64,000 nucleotides of DNA from Hetaerina americana (lineage: Eukaryota > Arthropoda > Insecta > Odonata > Calopterygidae), in the NCBI GenBank assembly GCA_022747635.1, contig JAKTNV010000079.1, positions 124,001 through 188,000 of the forward strand, read 5' to 3'. The notes under the pieces were generated by a model. That model had not been told where the DNA came from. It searched no databases and was given only the letters and a program-made list of their open reading frames with translations. Both the position numbers and the translations under genes were made by a program. Numbering within the stretch: position 1 is the first letter of the stretch; every line of letters starts with the position of its first letter. Positions 12,691 to 24,700 of this stretch are shown piece by piece.

Positions 12691-15530
12691 TCCATGGTAT
12701 TTACTAAATAGATATTTTAACATGAAAACATTAAATAAAACAGTTTCTGGAAGTTTAATATGAAAACATTACTGAAATTGCCGCCCCTCTGGACGCCTTT
12801 GCAGCCACCTCATTGAGGAACAGACGCTGAGTGGACACCCTTTCGCTCCTACCCTTCGGCCGATCTGGCTTCGGTGACTCTAACCGGAGCAATCTTCATT
12901 GCCCCCTCCAGCACAGCTCTAGGGGACATCAGAACACGCAAGCACTTCCACCACGCCAAGGTTGTAGTCCATGGTGTAGGGCTATAAAAATGTCAACTTA
13001 ATATTGCTTACATGGATCTTTCTAATGTTTCCTTCACTATGTTTATTAGTGCGCCCAAAATTTCCAATTAACCTGCTCCAAATAGTACAATATCGGTCTA
13101 CCAGTTAATTATGGTTGGGGTGATTTAATCACTAAATAACGCTCTAGATACCTCCAACCTGCAAGGCGATAATAAGTGGCAGATCACGGCCTTTAAATTG
13201 GAACGCTATGTTCTCACGAGCAGGCGAAATAATAGCATCCCCACGATCTAGATCAATGTTTTAGTGCTATCCAGTTCATTCCGCCTTTACATCAAAATAT
13301 TCCAATAAATATGCCCAAATAATGTGAAATAATGCAAAATAATTATATTTTCTATGCCACAGTAAAATTATCAGATATTTTCATTTTTCGTATATTCTAA
13401 CATTTGGAAAGTATAATCATTTCAATTATTTTAAGCTCCGTGAGATTGCAAAATAAATATTTTATTAAGCAAATTTTTGGTTAAATTTTCGTAAATGATA
13501 TTAAATTTCGATTTTGTTTTATTATTAATGGTAGTAAAAGATTTTTTTCGGAGAGAAATCCATAAATTGCCGAATCAGAAAAATGAGGATTTAGTGTTCA
13601 GCTCAAAATTTTCATCAGTCTCTTCAAATAACTAAATATCGCTTAATAGTGTTAATTTCATCTGCAAAAGATGTAACAACATACAGCCATCTTATAATAA
13701 AAAAATAGTTGACAACAGGTTAGAATTTTTGACGAATAAAGTAAGAAAGATGGTAAAAATTTTAGTACAAATTATTTTAAGTCTTCAGACAGCATGCGTT
13801 CAACATGCATTGCAGCTTATCAAACCAAACCAAAAAACTTTCAATGATAACATTGTTTCTCTCAAATGTGGACCCTATTTCTCATCATATCAATGAAAAC
13901 CCGTGTGAATTGCAAGAATTGCCACCATAGTTACCTAAGAATAAATTTTTGTCTTGGTCATGAGTGACACGTAATGATTTGACCTATACTTTCACTCCAA
14001 ATTTATGAGTAGATTTTTGAGATGAAATAGTGAATGAAAAAAAAGGCATACGATGAGTCGTGGGGGTAACCCCACACACCGCGTTTAGGATCACCACACT
14101 TCACTTGACGTCCAATCGCATCCCCCCACGTCCCCCAACGCCTTTCCATTCAACCTTTTCCCTCCAACCGTGTTCACAAATTCCTCTCATACCCTCACCC
14201 AATTTACCTACTCCATAAATAAATAAATTCTGAATATCCCATTCCAAAGAAAGCTGGGCAATAGTATGACCAATTTTGAATTACTAATTGTAGCTTTTCT
14301 TGAATAATTCTGAATGATAATTATCTAATTAAATTCCCGGCCCCTTGATGTTTTCATGACAGGTCTATAACAAGCCAAAAATAAAACAAACCTCAATGAC
14401 TTCTTAGGTTGCCGCACTTACACTTACAGGTCTCTTAGTCAACTTCTTCTGAAAATGCATCCCATTCCCGAAGATTCCTTCAAAACTACAGGAATTCTCG
14501 TCAGATTTTTCTCGACTACGTGGTCCACAGAGAGACGTGGCGAGAAGGTGTAAACCTCTGCAATATAAAAATGTCAAGTCACCCAACATAATTGAGATGT
14601 GAGGTTAGAAATATTTCCGGTCGGTTTAGCTAGGTAGCTAACGCCCTCGCCTCGCGCTATGCTCTTGAGCATTGGCACTGCGTATGTATTTGTACCTCGT
14701 CAACTGACGAAAAGCCAAGACTCAGATCCTTGGAGCAGAGGGGTATCCAGAGATCCCCGGATATGTAAAAAAAATACGATTTTATAATGAGCTGCATGAA
14801 ATGCGATGCCATTAATTTACGTCGGACGGTCGATACGTCGACACTTTTTGTATTGTTCACTTTACAACTTAATTCTATGCTTAAGCTTAAATATATGACT
14901 TTTATGATTAGAAGTCAATAACTTCCAACTAAAATTCATGATCACGTGGAAAATTAACCTGATCTTGTCCTGCATTCCATTCCCTTCACCAACAATCCAA
15001 AACAACTAAAAAATGGACCCAAAGGACACGGTAGGTGAGGAAAGTTTGTACTGGAATGAATTCGAAGAACGTAGAACAAGTGGATGCAGGAGGCACAGAG
15101 ATGCAACGAGAGAATAGAAGAAGAATGTCAAAAAATCAGATTGGGATGAGAAAATAACGCTCGTTTTGAATGGAATTGAGAAGGGCAGAAAATATGGAGT
15201 GATGGAGAACGAATTGTTGTCATATACCTATTTATCGGGTAGAAAGATTCTTTGTGTAATTTAATTAATAGTTAAGAAGTACAGAAGTTTGTCGGGTCTA
15301 ACTTAATCGATACCCAAACTCGGCACTCCACAGCTAATCGTATTACCATAATATTTATCATGTCTTCTTTTTAACATATTATTTCACAAATAATAATTAT
15401 TTTATTTATTAATAAGTTTCGCATATATTATATAGAAAAAAATATCATCTTCCATTCTCAACTTCAGTCCTCCATCGCTTTCCCTACTCTATATTTTTTC
15501 AATCTGTTCGTTTATCTATTGCAGTTGGAG
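12691..15530. other. Unassigned intergenic sequence with two GC-richer patches
   Basis: Mostly AT-rich without coding signal. GC-richer patches at about 12780-12990 and 14060-14180 look unlike their surroundings and may be repeat remnants, family unknown. At 14625-14740 a box-A-like TTAGCTAGGTAGCTAACGC suggests a decayed tRNA-derived repeat, but box B is poor. Confidence 0.4.
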
Positions 15531-15539
15531 AATTCCAAT

Positions 15540-16024
15540 CAGTCCTCCTCCTTTGGGATCATCCCACCCTCTCTCTCCCCAACCACCCTCGACAACTATC
15601 ATCTCCGCCCACCACATCCCGTGGACCCGCCGTGGCGAAGAGTGGGTCCTAAATACTTGCCTGTGCTTCTCGGATTCCCCACTCTTCAATACGTCTCGCG
15701 CCCCCACTCTCCATCCCACATCTCCCCGCACCTCTCCTCGTCTGCCCCCGTTTGCCAGGCCATTTCCCTCCCCTTCCGCTCCCAGCGAGGCTCGCCTCAT
15801 CCGGAGTCGTTTGCTCATTCCCACCGGGACTCTTAAAAATCACCACCAATTCGTCAACCGATCGGCAGCCGTGGTTGTGGCAGGTGAACGTCCACTGGTA
15901 GCAAAGAGGGACGGAATCCCGTCGAGCGTCGGCAAATCCCTAGGGAGAGGACGACGCACGCTGGCCACGAGGGGCCGAAGGCGAGGAGAGGTCACCTGCG
16001 ACTGGACACCCATCTTCGTGGCAG
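15540..16024 (+). promoter_or_regulatory. GC-rich island, candidate promoter/untranslated exon of the CUB gene
   Basis: This block is far more GC- and CpG-rich than anything nearby. It contains two good splice donors, CAG|GTGAAC after 15883 and CAG|GTGAGC after 16024. A non-coding first exon here would splice to the acceptor TTTGTTTCACAG before 18735, 24 nt upstream of the CUB-gene start codon. The 206-codon frame at 15553-16173 is low-complexity and overlaps an open antisense frame, as expected of GC-rich non-coding DNA. Transcript evidence is needed to choose between this and the TATA box at 18685. Confidence 0.35.
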
Positions 16025-18680
16025 GTGAGCAGCGCTCGGGGAATCTTCTCGTGACACCAGCTTCATTTTATTTACTTAGAATTGAACATTTTCACTCCCC
16101 CTGCTCGAATCAACCTAGATTTTTAACACTCACTCGGAAAACTTTTTTCAGTGTGGGATTTCCAAAAGAATGAAATGCTAACATTAAATCTTGCACCTCC
16201 CTGGAGAATGTACTCAATCACCACACTAATTCGACTTCTTGAATGAATTGCTATTATTAATAATGAAAAGTCTTCGATTAGGAATTTTCAACCCTTATGC
16301 AAGTTATTGATATCGTGCTCCGATTAAATGGAATTCCGGATGAAAAGCATCAGTTCCACCTGTTGCAATCCGAGCGTAACTAATGTTGTCTATAATCTTT
16401 TTCTCAATGTTTGCCCAATAATATGAGATTGGGACCGAGCCATGAAAGACTAATATCTTTTTGCGGAAATTAAGAAAATGAAATCATAAACAATTTTCGT
16501 TGTTTCAGTTCAATCAATCTTGCTGATCGAAAATTATGATAAAACCGTGCCTAACGTAGCAGGTCCGGACACATGGTGCTCCAAATTCGTCAAAGCTCGA
16601 ATCTAACTCATGATGAATTAACCACATGAGACACGCGATTTTGGTTCTGTTTCAGCTGCCTTCGGATTGAAACGGAATTAATATGTGTTGATACCGTGGT
16701 GATTCATTCACCTAGAAATCAAAAAGGTTCGATTGGCAGTTCCGAAGACTTTTCTGCGATTAGCATTTCGCTAAATTAACGTATTTCATGTAAACAGGAA
16801 AAGATTAGATTAGTGTCATTGAAAACCGTTGTAAGCATTCATCTCAATTTCAAGAGCAATTACTGTGACCACAACCTGGGCGCAACCTGTTTCCCGGAAT
16901 TGTAACATCAAAAGAGATTTAAACGTTTAGTTTAAATTGACTGTAGGTTCAACGTTGTTTAACAAAAGTGAATTTAATCGATCGCTTAAGTCCATCAAAA
17001 ATATGAAGCTATAGAACAATTAAGTACCACCATGTGTGTTTGGGAGTTCATGAAATTGATTGAAATTATACATAAATATAGTACTTCACTACGTCAATGC
17101 AAATTGCCATTTGAAATTAGGTGTGCATTTTATCCGTAGGATCTCGAGGTGCCTTAATCGTCTTTAATTATTTTGGTGAAGGATAAATTATCACTAATCT
17201 TTAAAATATATTTAAAAATGCGTCTTGGATTTCCGTCATGCTGCAAATTTCTTCATTCTATTTTGGACTATCGCGCAAATATAAATTGAAATTTGGTAAA
17301 ATTTTTTCTTCGACGGCGTTTAAGCCCATCACTCCCAACCCTTACACAGAGAATTATATTATTTCAACCTAAATGTCATCTCTCGATGCCAAGTTAATTT
17401 TTTGCGGTGATTTCACTGGGACGTGAATTCAGGTGTGGTCAGGGAGAGACCATCCTTTGATATAGGTCACCTTTGTTGGGTCACCTTTAGGCATCCTCCA
17501 AATGTAAATGCTAAAGGTACGGCGCATCGGGTAACTATTCTGTAGTTCTTGCAGAAAGAGTTAGCACCATGATATTTTGCATGGTTTGCATTGTCTCTAT
17601 CGAGCAACAAAGAGATTTTCTTACAATTTGTTTTTTTTTAATTCGTGAATATTCCTCTCCCCTCAACATGCGTGTTATAATCTCTCATCCCAAAAGGGGG
17701 AACTGAATACAAATGATTGCTATAAGTTGCGTTACATGCAACTTAGATTCACACTATTGCGAAGATAAAAGAGACTGATTGAGTCTTTCAATGTTCCCCT
17801 AGGCAGAGATACCAGACATTCCAAAACTAAGGCAATATTAGAAAACGTTCCTGAGAAAAATTGTAGGTCACGCATTCAGAAAATTGTTTAAATAATCAAG
17901 TTTAAGGTTGTAACGTGAAACTGGAAAGGGTAGAATTTTCAAGCGTCCAGTGAGACTAGCAACCGAAACCAGTAAAACCTCGGTCAAGGCCAGGTAAACT
18001 GTCACAGGAGGTGGGAATCTCACACTCTATTTGGTATGAAATAAACGTCGCTCCATAGAAACGAGACGTGCTACATACGCGGCATATCAGGATCTCGCGC
18101 GGTCCCGAGGTAAATAGTTATTTACCCTTCCACCTCTCCCACAAAACACGCTGGATTGACTGTCGGTCGAACCCCTGGCTTCGTGCACTCTACCGCGCTC
18201 GCCCTCACCGCCCGTTGTGAGTGCTAATTGCCCGCACGAATACTTTCCATGGAAGATGGCATCCCACGGAGGCTTCAAAGAGGAAATCACGGAAACTGGA
18301 GCACACCGTTGTGGGCAAACAACTCGTGAATTAGTTTGCCGGCATCCGCTCGTGATGCAATTTACGGCCCTCAGGAAAGTTAGATCAGCATTGACAGTGC
18401 GGTTCGAACCAACCGAAAGCTGCCTGCTTTACGAAGGCGAAGAATGTATAGTGTAACTGGGGAATAAATATTATTTTGACTGCGAATACTTTGAAGCAAG
18501 TCGCGTGAAGTATAGAGTGTGATAAATGAAAATGTAATTTTCTTGAAATGACCGCTTTTTTAACGATTACGATCCAAAATATATCTTCATTTTTGTACTT
18601 AACTGAAAGGATATAGAATTTTAGACGATGGAGTCTCTTATATTTTTTTCCAAAAATATGGCCGAACGCTGATATCTCTC
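16025..18680. other. Unassigned; possible first intron of the CUB gene
   Basis: AT-rich with no recognised coding segment. The reverse complement of 18150-18250 holds a tRNA-like GCGCGGTAGAGTGC and GGGGTTCGACC pair (box A/B-like), possibly a decayed SINE. The 79-codon frame at 18217 has no recognisable domain. Confidence 0.35.
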
Positions 18681-18684
18681 CAGC

Positions 18685-18692
18685 TATAAAAA
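18685..18692 (+). promoter_or_regulatory. Candidate TATA box of the CUB gene
   Basis: TATAAAAA lies 74 bp upstream of the start codon at 18759. Initiation about 28 bp downstream would give an intronless 5' leader of roughly 45 nt. A strong splice acceptor (TTTCACAG) ends at 18734, inside that leader, so an alternative model has an upstream untranslated exon. The two are not mutually exclusive. Confidence 0.35.
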
Positions 18693-18758
18693 GTTTTATT
18701 TGTGTTTAGCAAACGATTTTCTTTGTTTCACAGGTTAGACGGCGTTCGCGAGGGCAAA

Positions 18759-21700
18759 ATGAAGGGAGTGGTACTTATCTTCATTTTTCTGGGCACTGCC
18801 GCGACGGCAATCCTCGATTTTCCCATCGGTGCCGAGGAAGACAACGGCGACTACATTAACAGATATATAAACGTCTCCAATGGTTCACTGGGAAGATACG
18901 CGGATAATTCAACAAATTACAATTACACAGCTCTCCAGGATAATAATCGGACTTCTAAGTGTAAGGAAAATTTTTTTATTATCTGTGTCCAAGTTTGATC
19001 AAATATCTGTCTCTCAGATGTGTTTTGGCTACAGAAATCTAAAACATCTAAGAAAAAGCCGAATGAAAACTGTATACGTAATTGATATCTCTGTTGATGT
19101 TTCAAATGATTTTGATGTAGTGCCTGCCTTCCATTTGGAAGAGATATAAACAGTTACCATCTGAGGTGGTCCTTGAGTTTTTGCCTCCCCCTTCCCATTA
19201 TCTCTCATTATCCCCGATATACAGGCAAGTTTTATTTTTATGCCCATCAAGTCTTCATTTCCCATGAGATTTTCATTTTCACTCCCTTTGGAGATATTTA
19301 TCCCAGTTCCCTATGCACTGAAACAGAGCAGACGTGCCAGTTGGGATGGAGAATTCCCCAACAATGCCAGGGGAATGAGGAATAAACTTCTAAATGTAAT
19401 GGTACATCCAAAGTCTTAGGAATGTAGCTTTGTAAGGCTTTTTCTTTGGATACCAAGTAGACTATCATCATGAAAACATCTTGAAGGTGGGAGAAGGAAG
19501 GAAGAGTGCTGTTTTAAATAATTAAATTGATTCTTTCGTCATTTCCTTTTCAGTCTTTCCTCTGTTCACCGTGGTCCGCTTTGCAAATTCCCCATGTCTG
19601 GGGACGAACAACTTAGCAGGTATCTGCTACTCACGTCGAGAATGTCAGCTAAATGGAGGTGTTGGATTTGGCACATGTGCAAATGGTATCGGAGTTTGCT
19701 GTGTTGGTAAGAAGCAAGTGCTGCAATTATAAATAACATTAGATTTCGGGAGTTTAAGAATGAATGTAACTATCATTGAGGTAGTAATGCTTAATTTTCA
19801 TTAGAGCATAAATACATAGCATAATAGTTATAAAGTAGCCAGGGTCCAGGGACTGAAGGCATCATCCCCGGTATATCCACCAACCACCTCCCACCCCACT
19901 CTGCCTCAGCCATACTGTAATTCTGATTTTCACCAGCTGTCTGTGCATAAATATCAATTTTCTTCAGTCTCTCCCATCACCCAGGTAGGATAACCTAAGA
20001 TTCCAAGAGAATTAATTCCAAAAAAATGTATTCCAGGGTAAAATTAAGAGATCAAATTAAAAAATATTGCCATATAAAACCTTCATATTATTTGTTGTCA
20101 TACCATCAAGGAAATGGCACTATGGAATATTAAAGAGTTAAACCAAAGCACCTCAGATGAAAGCTCTCATCTTTTCTGAAAATTGCCTGACAGCAATGAC
20201 AAAAATTAAAAATGTTCACTACCTATAGTATAGTACATGCATGCATGCATACTGTCATCTCATCTCACAGATAAGATGACACTATGCATGCAACAGTTAC
20301 AGTTTGAACTCATTAGGGTAATCTAGAGTCAAGCAAAGACCTTTTCTAATGAAATTGATAATGGCTCCCAATTGGTCCTCATTTCCATTATCAATGATTG
20401 TCTAAGAATAATGTTTTAAAACAGTGCATTGTTTCCATGTGTTAAAATACCCTAAATTCAAAATTTCTTGAATTATATAAACATTGAAAATGCACTTTTC
20501 CTTCTCCATTCTTCTTGCACTCAATTTGCTGTAAATGTAGAACTCCAACCCTTATGCATTATGCTATGCCAAGAGAAATATTTTTGGAATCATGGTAAAC
20601 CAAAAGAGATAAAAAGGGCTAAAAGTAGGACTCTTAAATCACTAAAAACTTATGAATTTCCATTTATCTATCCTAAAAAATTAATTTTAAGAATGAAAAA
20701 ATTCTCTTTCTATTCCTGAACTTTTATTTCTGGAGTTTGCTCATTGACAAGATTGAGTTGGAACTCAACTCAATTTTGTTAGGTAAGAGGATTCATTTTC
20801 CATGAGAAATACTGCAAGCAACTATTCTGTGTCCCTGGGGATAACATATATTCCAGCTCCCCTCCTTTTTTTCCCTTTCCCATTAAAATTTTACCTGTTA
20901 TGGGGTTCATTATAAGTGCCAAGGAACATTCTGCACCTACACAGAAAACTACTTTTCCATTTTGACACCCTTCCCTCTCCCCCTGTCCCCCGGCACAGCA
21001 CAGCATCCACCTGATTTGGTTGAGAATTAATACCTCTAAGTAATATATATCAATGAATATAATACATCTGAATTGTTGAACAAGTTTAAGTTTTACTGAG
21101 GTTAATACATAAATGAATCTTTGCATGTTTCACAAAAAATACCAAGTTTTTTGGCAATTCATGTTGCATATGTTAGCAGAGTGAATAGGTGGAGTTAGTC
21201 TCTCAAATTCTGGGTGATACCTTTAAATTTCCTCAGCTAACCTTAGCTCCATGATTTTCTGTGCACCAATCTGGGAAGCAATTGACAAAACATGTCGAGC
21301 ACTTTCTTCCTTCCGTAACTATACAGTTCTCAAACTCCTGAGCATAATATATCAAGTAAAAAAAATACAATACATTACCTGTAGTTACCATTTGAACTTG
21401 TTTTTTTTGGAGAATGCAAAACAGGAGTGGTTTTTAATGGAGCAGTGTGGCACAAGGTAACAAGTTCGAATCTACTTTGTGCTCAAAATGTTTAATTTTC
21501 AGTTAATACAATTTCAGCAGTTAACTTTTAACTTTAGTCCATGCTTACCTGTGTTAATGCCACCCATGATCTTATCCAAACATCCATATGTCCTCAAAAG
21601 CATTGAAATTCATGAATAAAAATTTAATGTTTCATATTCTTAGGGTTCTAGGCAGGATTTAATGGTTTTATTAGTTTATTGCATTGTTGTTTCCCCAAAT

Positions 21701-24700
21701 GGACAGTGCCTTGATTAAAATAAAATTGTTAAATTATTTTATCGTTAGGCATCACCGTCATTAAAGTGTCCTCCGTCATCAGATCAGACAGACAGAAAAT
21801 GTGGATGAGAATCCTATAAGATTGTGCAAAAGCTTAGGAGTACCTCAGGACTTGATTTTCAGAAAGGAAGAAATTGAAAGGAGTCTCCTACCAACCTACC
21901 AAGCCTCAGGATAATGGCATATATTGATGACTTACAAAGGCATATAATCTAATTTTCACTTTTTAGGTATTGCTTTTCTATTTTTCGATTACCCTCAAAT
22001 AGAGCGTTAGCATTAAGCATCCGTGTTAACTTGATAACTTATCCTTATTTGGTGGCATACTGGTGTAAAACGCCACCATTAGCAAAAGAAAAACACTGAT
22101 ATATCCAAATTAACCCTTTCACTGCGGCTCACTCTCTGAAAAACTACTCCACACATGCACCGAAAAGGGAGGGCATTGTGTCTCTGAAAAAATTTGATAT
22201 TACCAAAATAATAAAATAATCTAAATTATAAAAATATGTAAATAATAAAAATATGTAAATAATAAAAATAATCTAGATTCACCATTTATTTAATGGCAAA
22301 TTTTCATTAATTTATTTTGAAGAATATATTTTTCATTAAATTTCAATGTATGATCTTGCACAGAGTATTAAAAGGTACATTCACACGTGTCTACTGTGCT
22401 AACATACTAGGTACGTTCACACCATCGAAAGGGTTAATAGCAAAATGTAAGGGTTTATTTGATAACTATGATTTAATGTATCTATATATATTTCAATGTT
22501 ACATTCTAAGTCCCTTCAAATTTTCTAGTTGCACTGTCATGTGGAACCACTTCAAACTTCAACTGCACCTATTTTACCAACCCAGGGTATCCAGGATCAT
22601 ATACTGGTGGAGATCGCTGCACTATTGCCATTAGCAAATGCAACACTAATGTCTGTCAGGTAATTGTAGAAATGAAGTCAATTTTGGCTTTTTACCGACT
22701 TTGGGAACTTCCACCTTGCATATTGCAGATGAAATTATTCAATGGAATTACAAATGGTCTTCACTTCATCTCATACTCCTCTTCTAATTTCCTAGCCATT
22801 CAAACTCATTGAAGCTTTCTCCAAACCCTCCCTGGTTTGGAGAAGAAGTGAACACCAGCATTTAATCTGATGCAAGTAAAATAAATAAATTACCATATCT
22901 CTTGGCCCTCTGTACATATAAAGTACAAATCTAATGGGTAAGATAGCAAGATTGTCAAGTTGCCCTTAAGGATAAAATGTAATCAACACTAAGTACATCA
23001 TTACTTCATGAGGTGGAAAAACCTAATGACCAAATTTTTTTGGGGACTTCCTTTGACTGCCGCTTAAAGAGGATTTTATTGGCAGTACTTCAATTACAAT
23101 GATAGATATTGAACATAATTACCATTGCACTGATGAACCTTAAGAGGCATCTTCAGAGTAAGTTATTGCTAAATATAAATTTCTCCCTATCCTTCCAGAT
23201 TCCTATCTGATCCTATGTAACAGTGTGTTTAAAATAGTGTCTAAATAACATTCAGTGACACAGTTCCCCACAAATATGTACTCCCATACATCCACAAATG
23301 TAAATAAAGCTAAATATAGAATAGAAGCATATATTGTACACCTGGTTCCCACAAAAATTCCTTCTGACACCCTTTATATGGGTACCCATTATTATAGTTA
23401 GTTATTTCTTTCAATTTCAAGGTATTCTAACTGTTGAAAGGCAGATTTCAAATGGTTCCTAATGACTATTTACATTTAAGTATTGCAAGAACTTCCTGTC
23501 TCAACCAGCATTATTTTTTTCCTTATTTCTCATTAACTTCTGTATATCGTCATGTCATCTAAGAATCCTCCTCTCTTCCTTCCTCTACCCTGGTTACCTA
23601 ATATACTCCCTATCATAGCCTTCAACATACAACTGCCTTTCAATATTTCCTCCATCTCTTTTCTCTGCCTATTTTAGATTTTCTCCAGTAACTTCCTATT
23701 TTCACCCACTATATGTACAACCCCTCCATTTATCTTCCTCTCTGTCAAACTTATTTTCTCCATTATCTGCCACATCCATGTCTCAAAAGCCATATCTATA
23801 CTCCCATATCTCATATAAACCCTTATATCTATGCTCATCCAATCACCTTAAAGACCAGGTCTCACATCCATAAGGACCTGCATTCCACATTAGAATGTTT
23901 ACTAACCTTTTTTTTTACATTTTTACTCAGTGCACCCATCATCAATTCTATTCTTTTAGAAAATCTCCTCTATGGCTAATGCAATTCCTCTCTTATTGTC
24001 TCCATTACTATGATCCTGTTCCTCTAAAATATTGGAAGAGATGATGATGAGGTGGGGGACTATGGTTTAGGTACAACAAATGACCGTGGGGAGAAAGCAG
24101 TTCAGTTCTGCAGGAGACAGAGGTTAGTCATCACCAAGACTTGGTTTAGATACCACAAAAGACGCAGGTATATATGGAAAATGCCAGGTGACTCAGAAAG
24201 GTATCAGCTAGATGATATTCTGGTTAGACACAGGTTTAGGAACAGTGCGATAAATTCACACAGCTTCCCGGGAGCAGATGCGTACTCTGACCACAGTTTA
24301 GTGGCTATGAAATGTAGCCTCCGTTTCAAAACGATAAGGCAGGGGCAGCGGGTTAGAAAATGGAATGTAGAAGCATTAAATGGATTGAAAAGGAAGGAGT
24401 ACCAACAGGCTGCAGAGGAAATCATGTATGACAAAGAGCTGAGTACTATCAAAGAAAAATGGGAATCAAGAAAGGGATATAGAAAGTCTTAAAAGAAACT
24501 ATACGAACCATTAATGGGAAAATGACAAGGAAACCATGAATCAAGGATGAGATGATTAGAAAGATAGATGAGAGAAGAAAATGGAAGAATGTAAACACAA
24601 AGTTAGGCAAAAAGAAGCACAAAGAGTTAAGTAATAAATTGATAACGGCAACAAATGAAGTAAAAGAAGCATGGTGAAAGATGCAGTGCAAGAATATCAA

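Noticed and set aside
15553..16173. 206-codon open frame in the GC-rich island
   Set aside because: Ser/Pro/Arg-rich low-complexity product, open frames on both strands and in other phases, and two good splice donors inside it; better explained as a CpG-rich promoter or untranslated exon.
20238..20294. Regulatory hairpin in CUB-gene intron 2
   Set aside because: Imperfect arms around a GCAT-repeat; nothing ties it to a function.
24052..24492. Host craniofacial-development-like endonuclease gene
   Set aside because: The AP-endonuclease part is followed by LINE linker and RT sequence and is repeated at 51800, so it belongs to an RTE-like retroelement.
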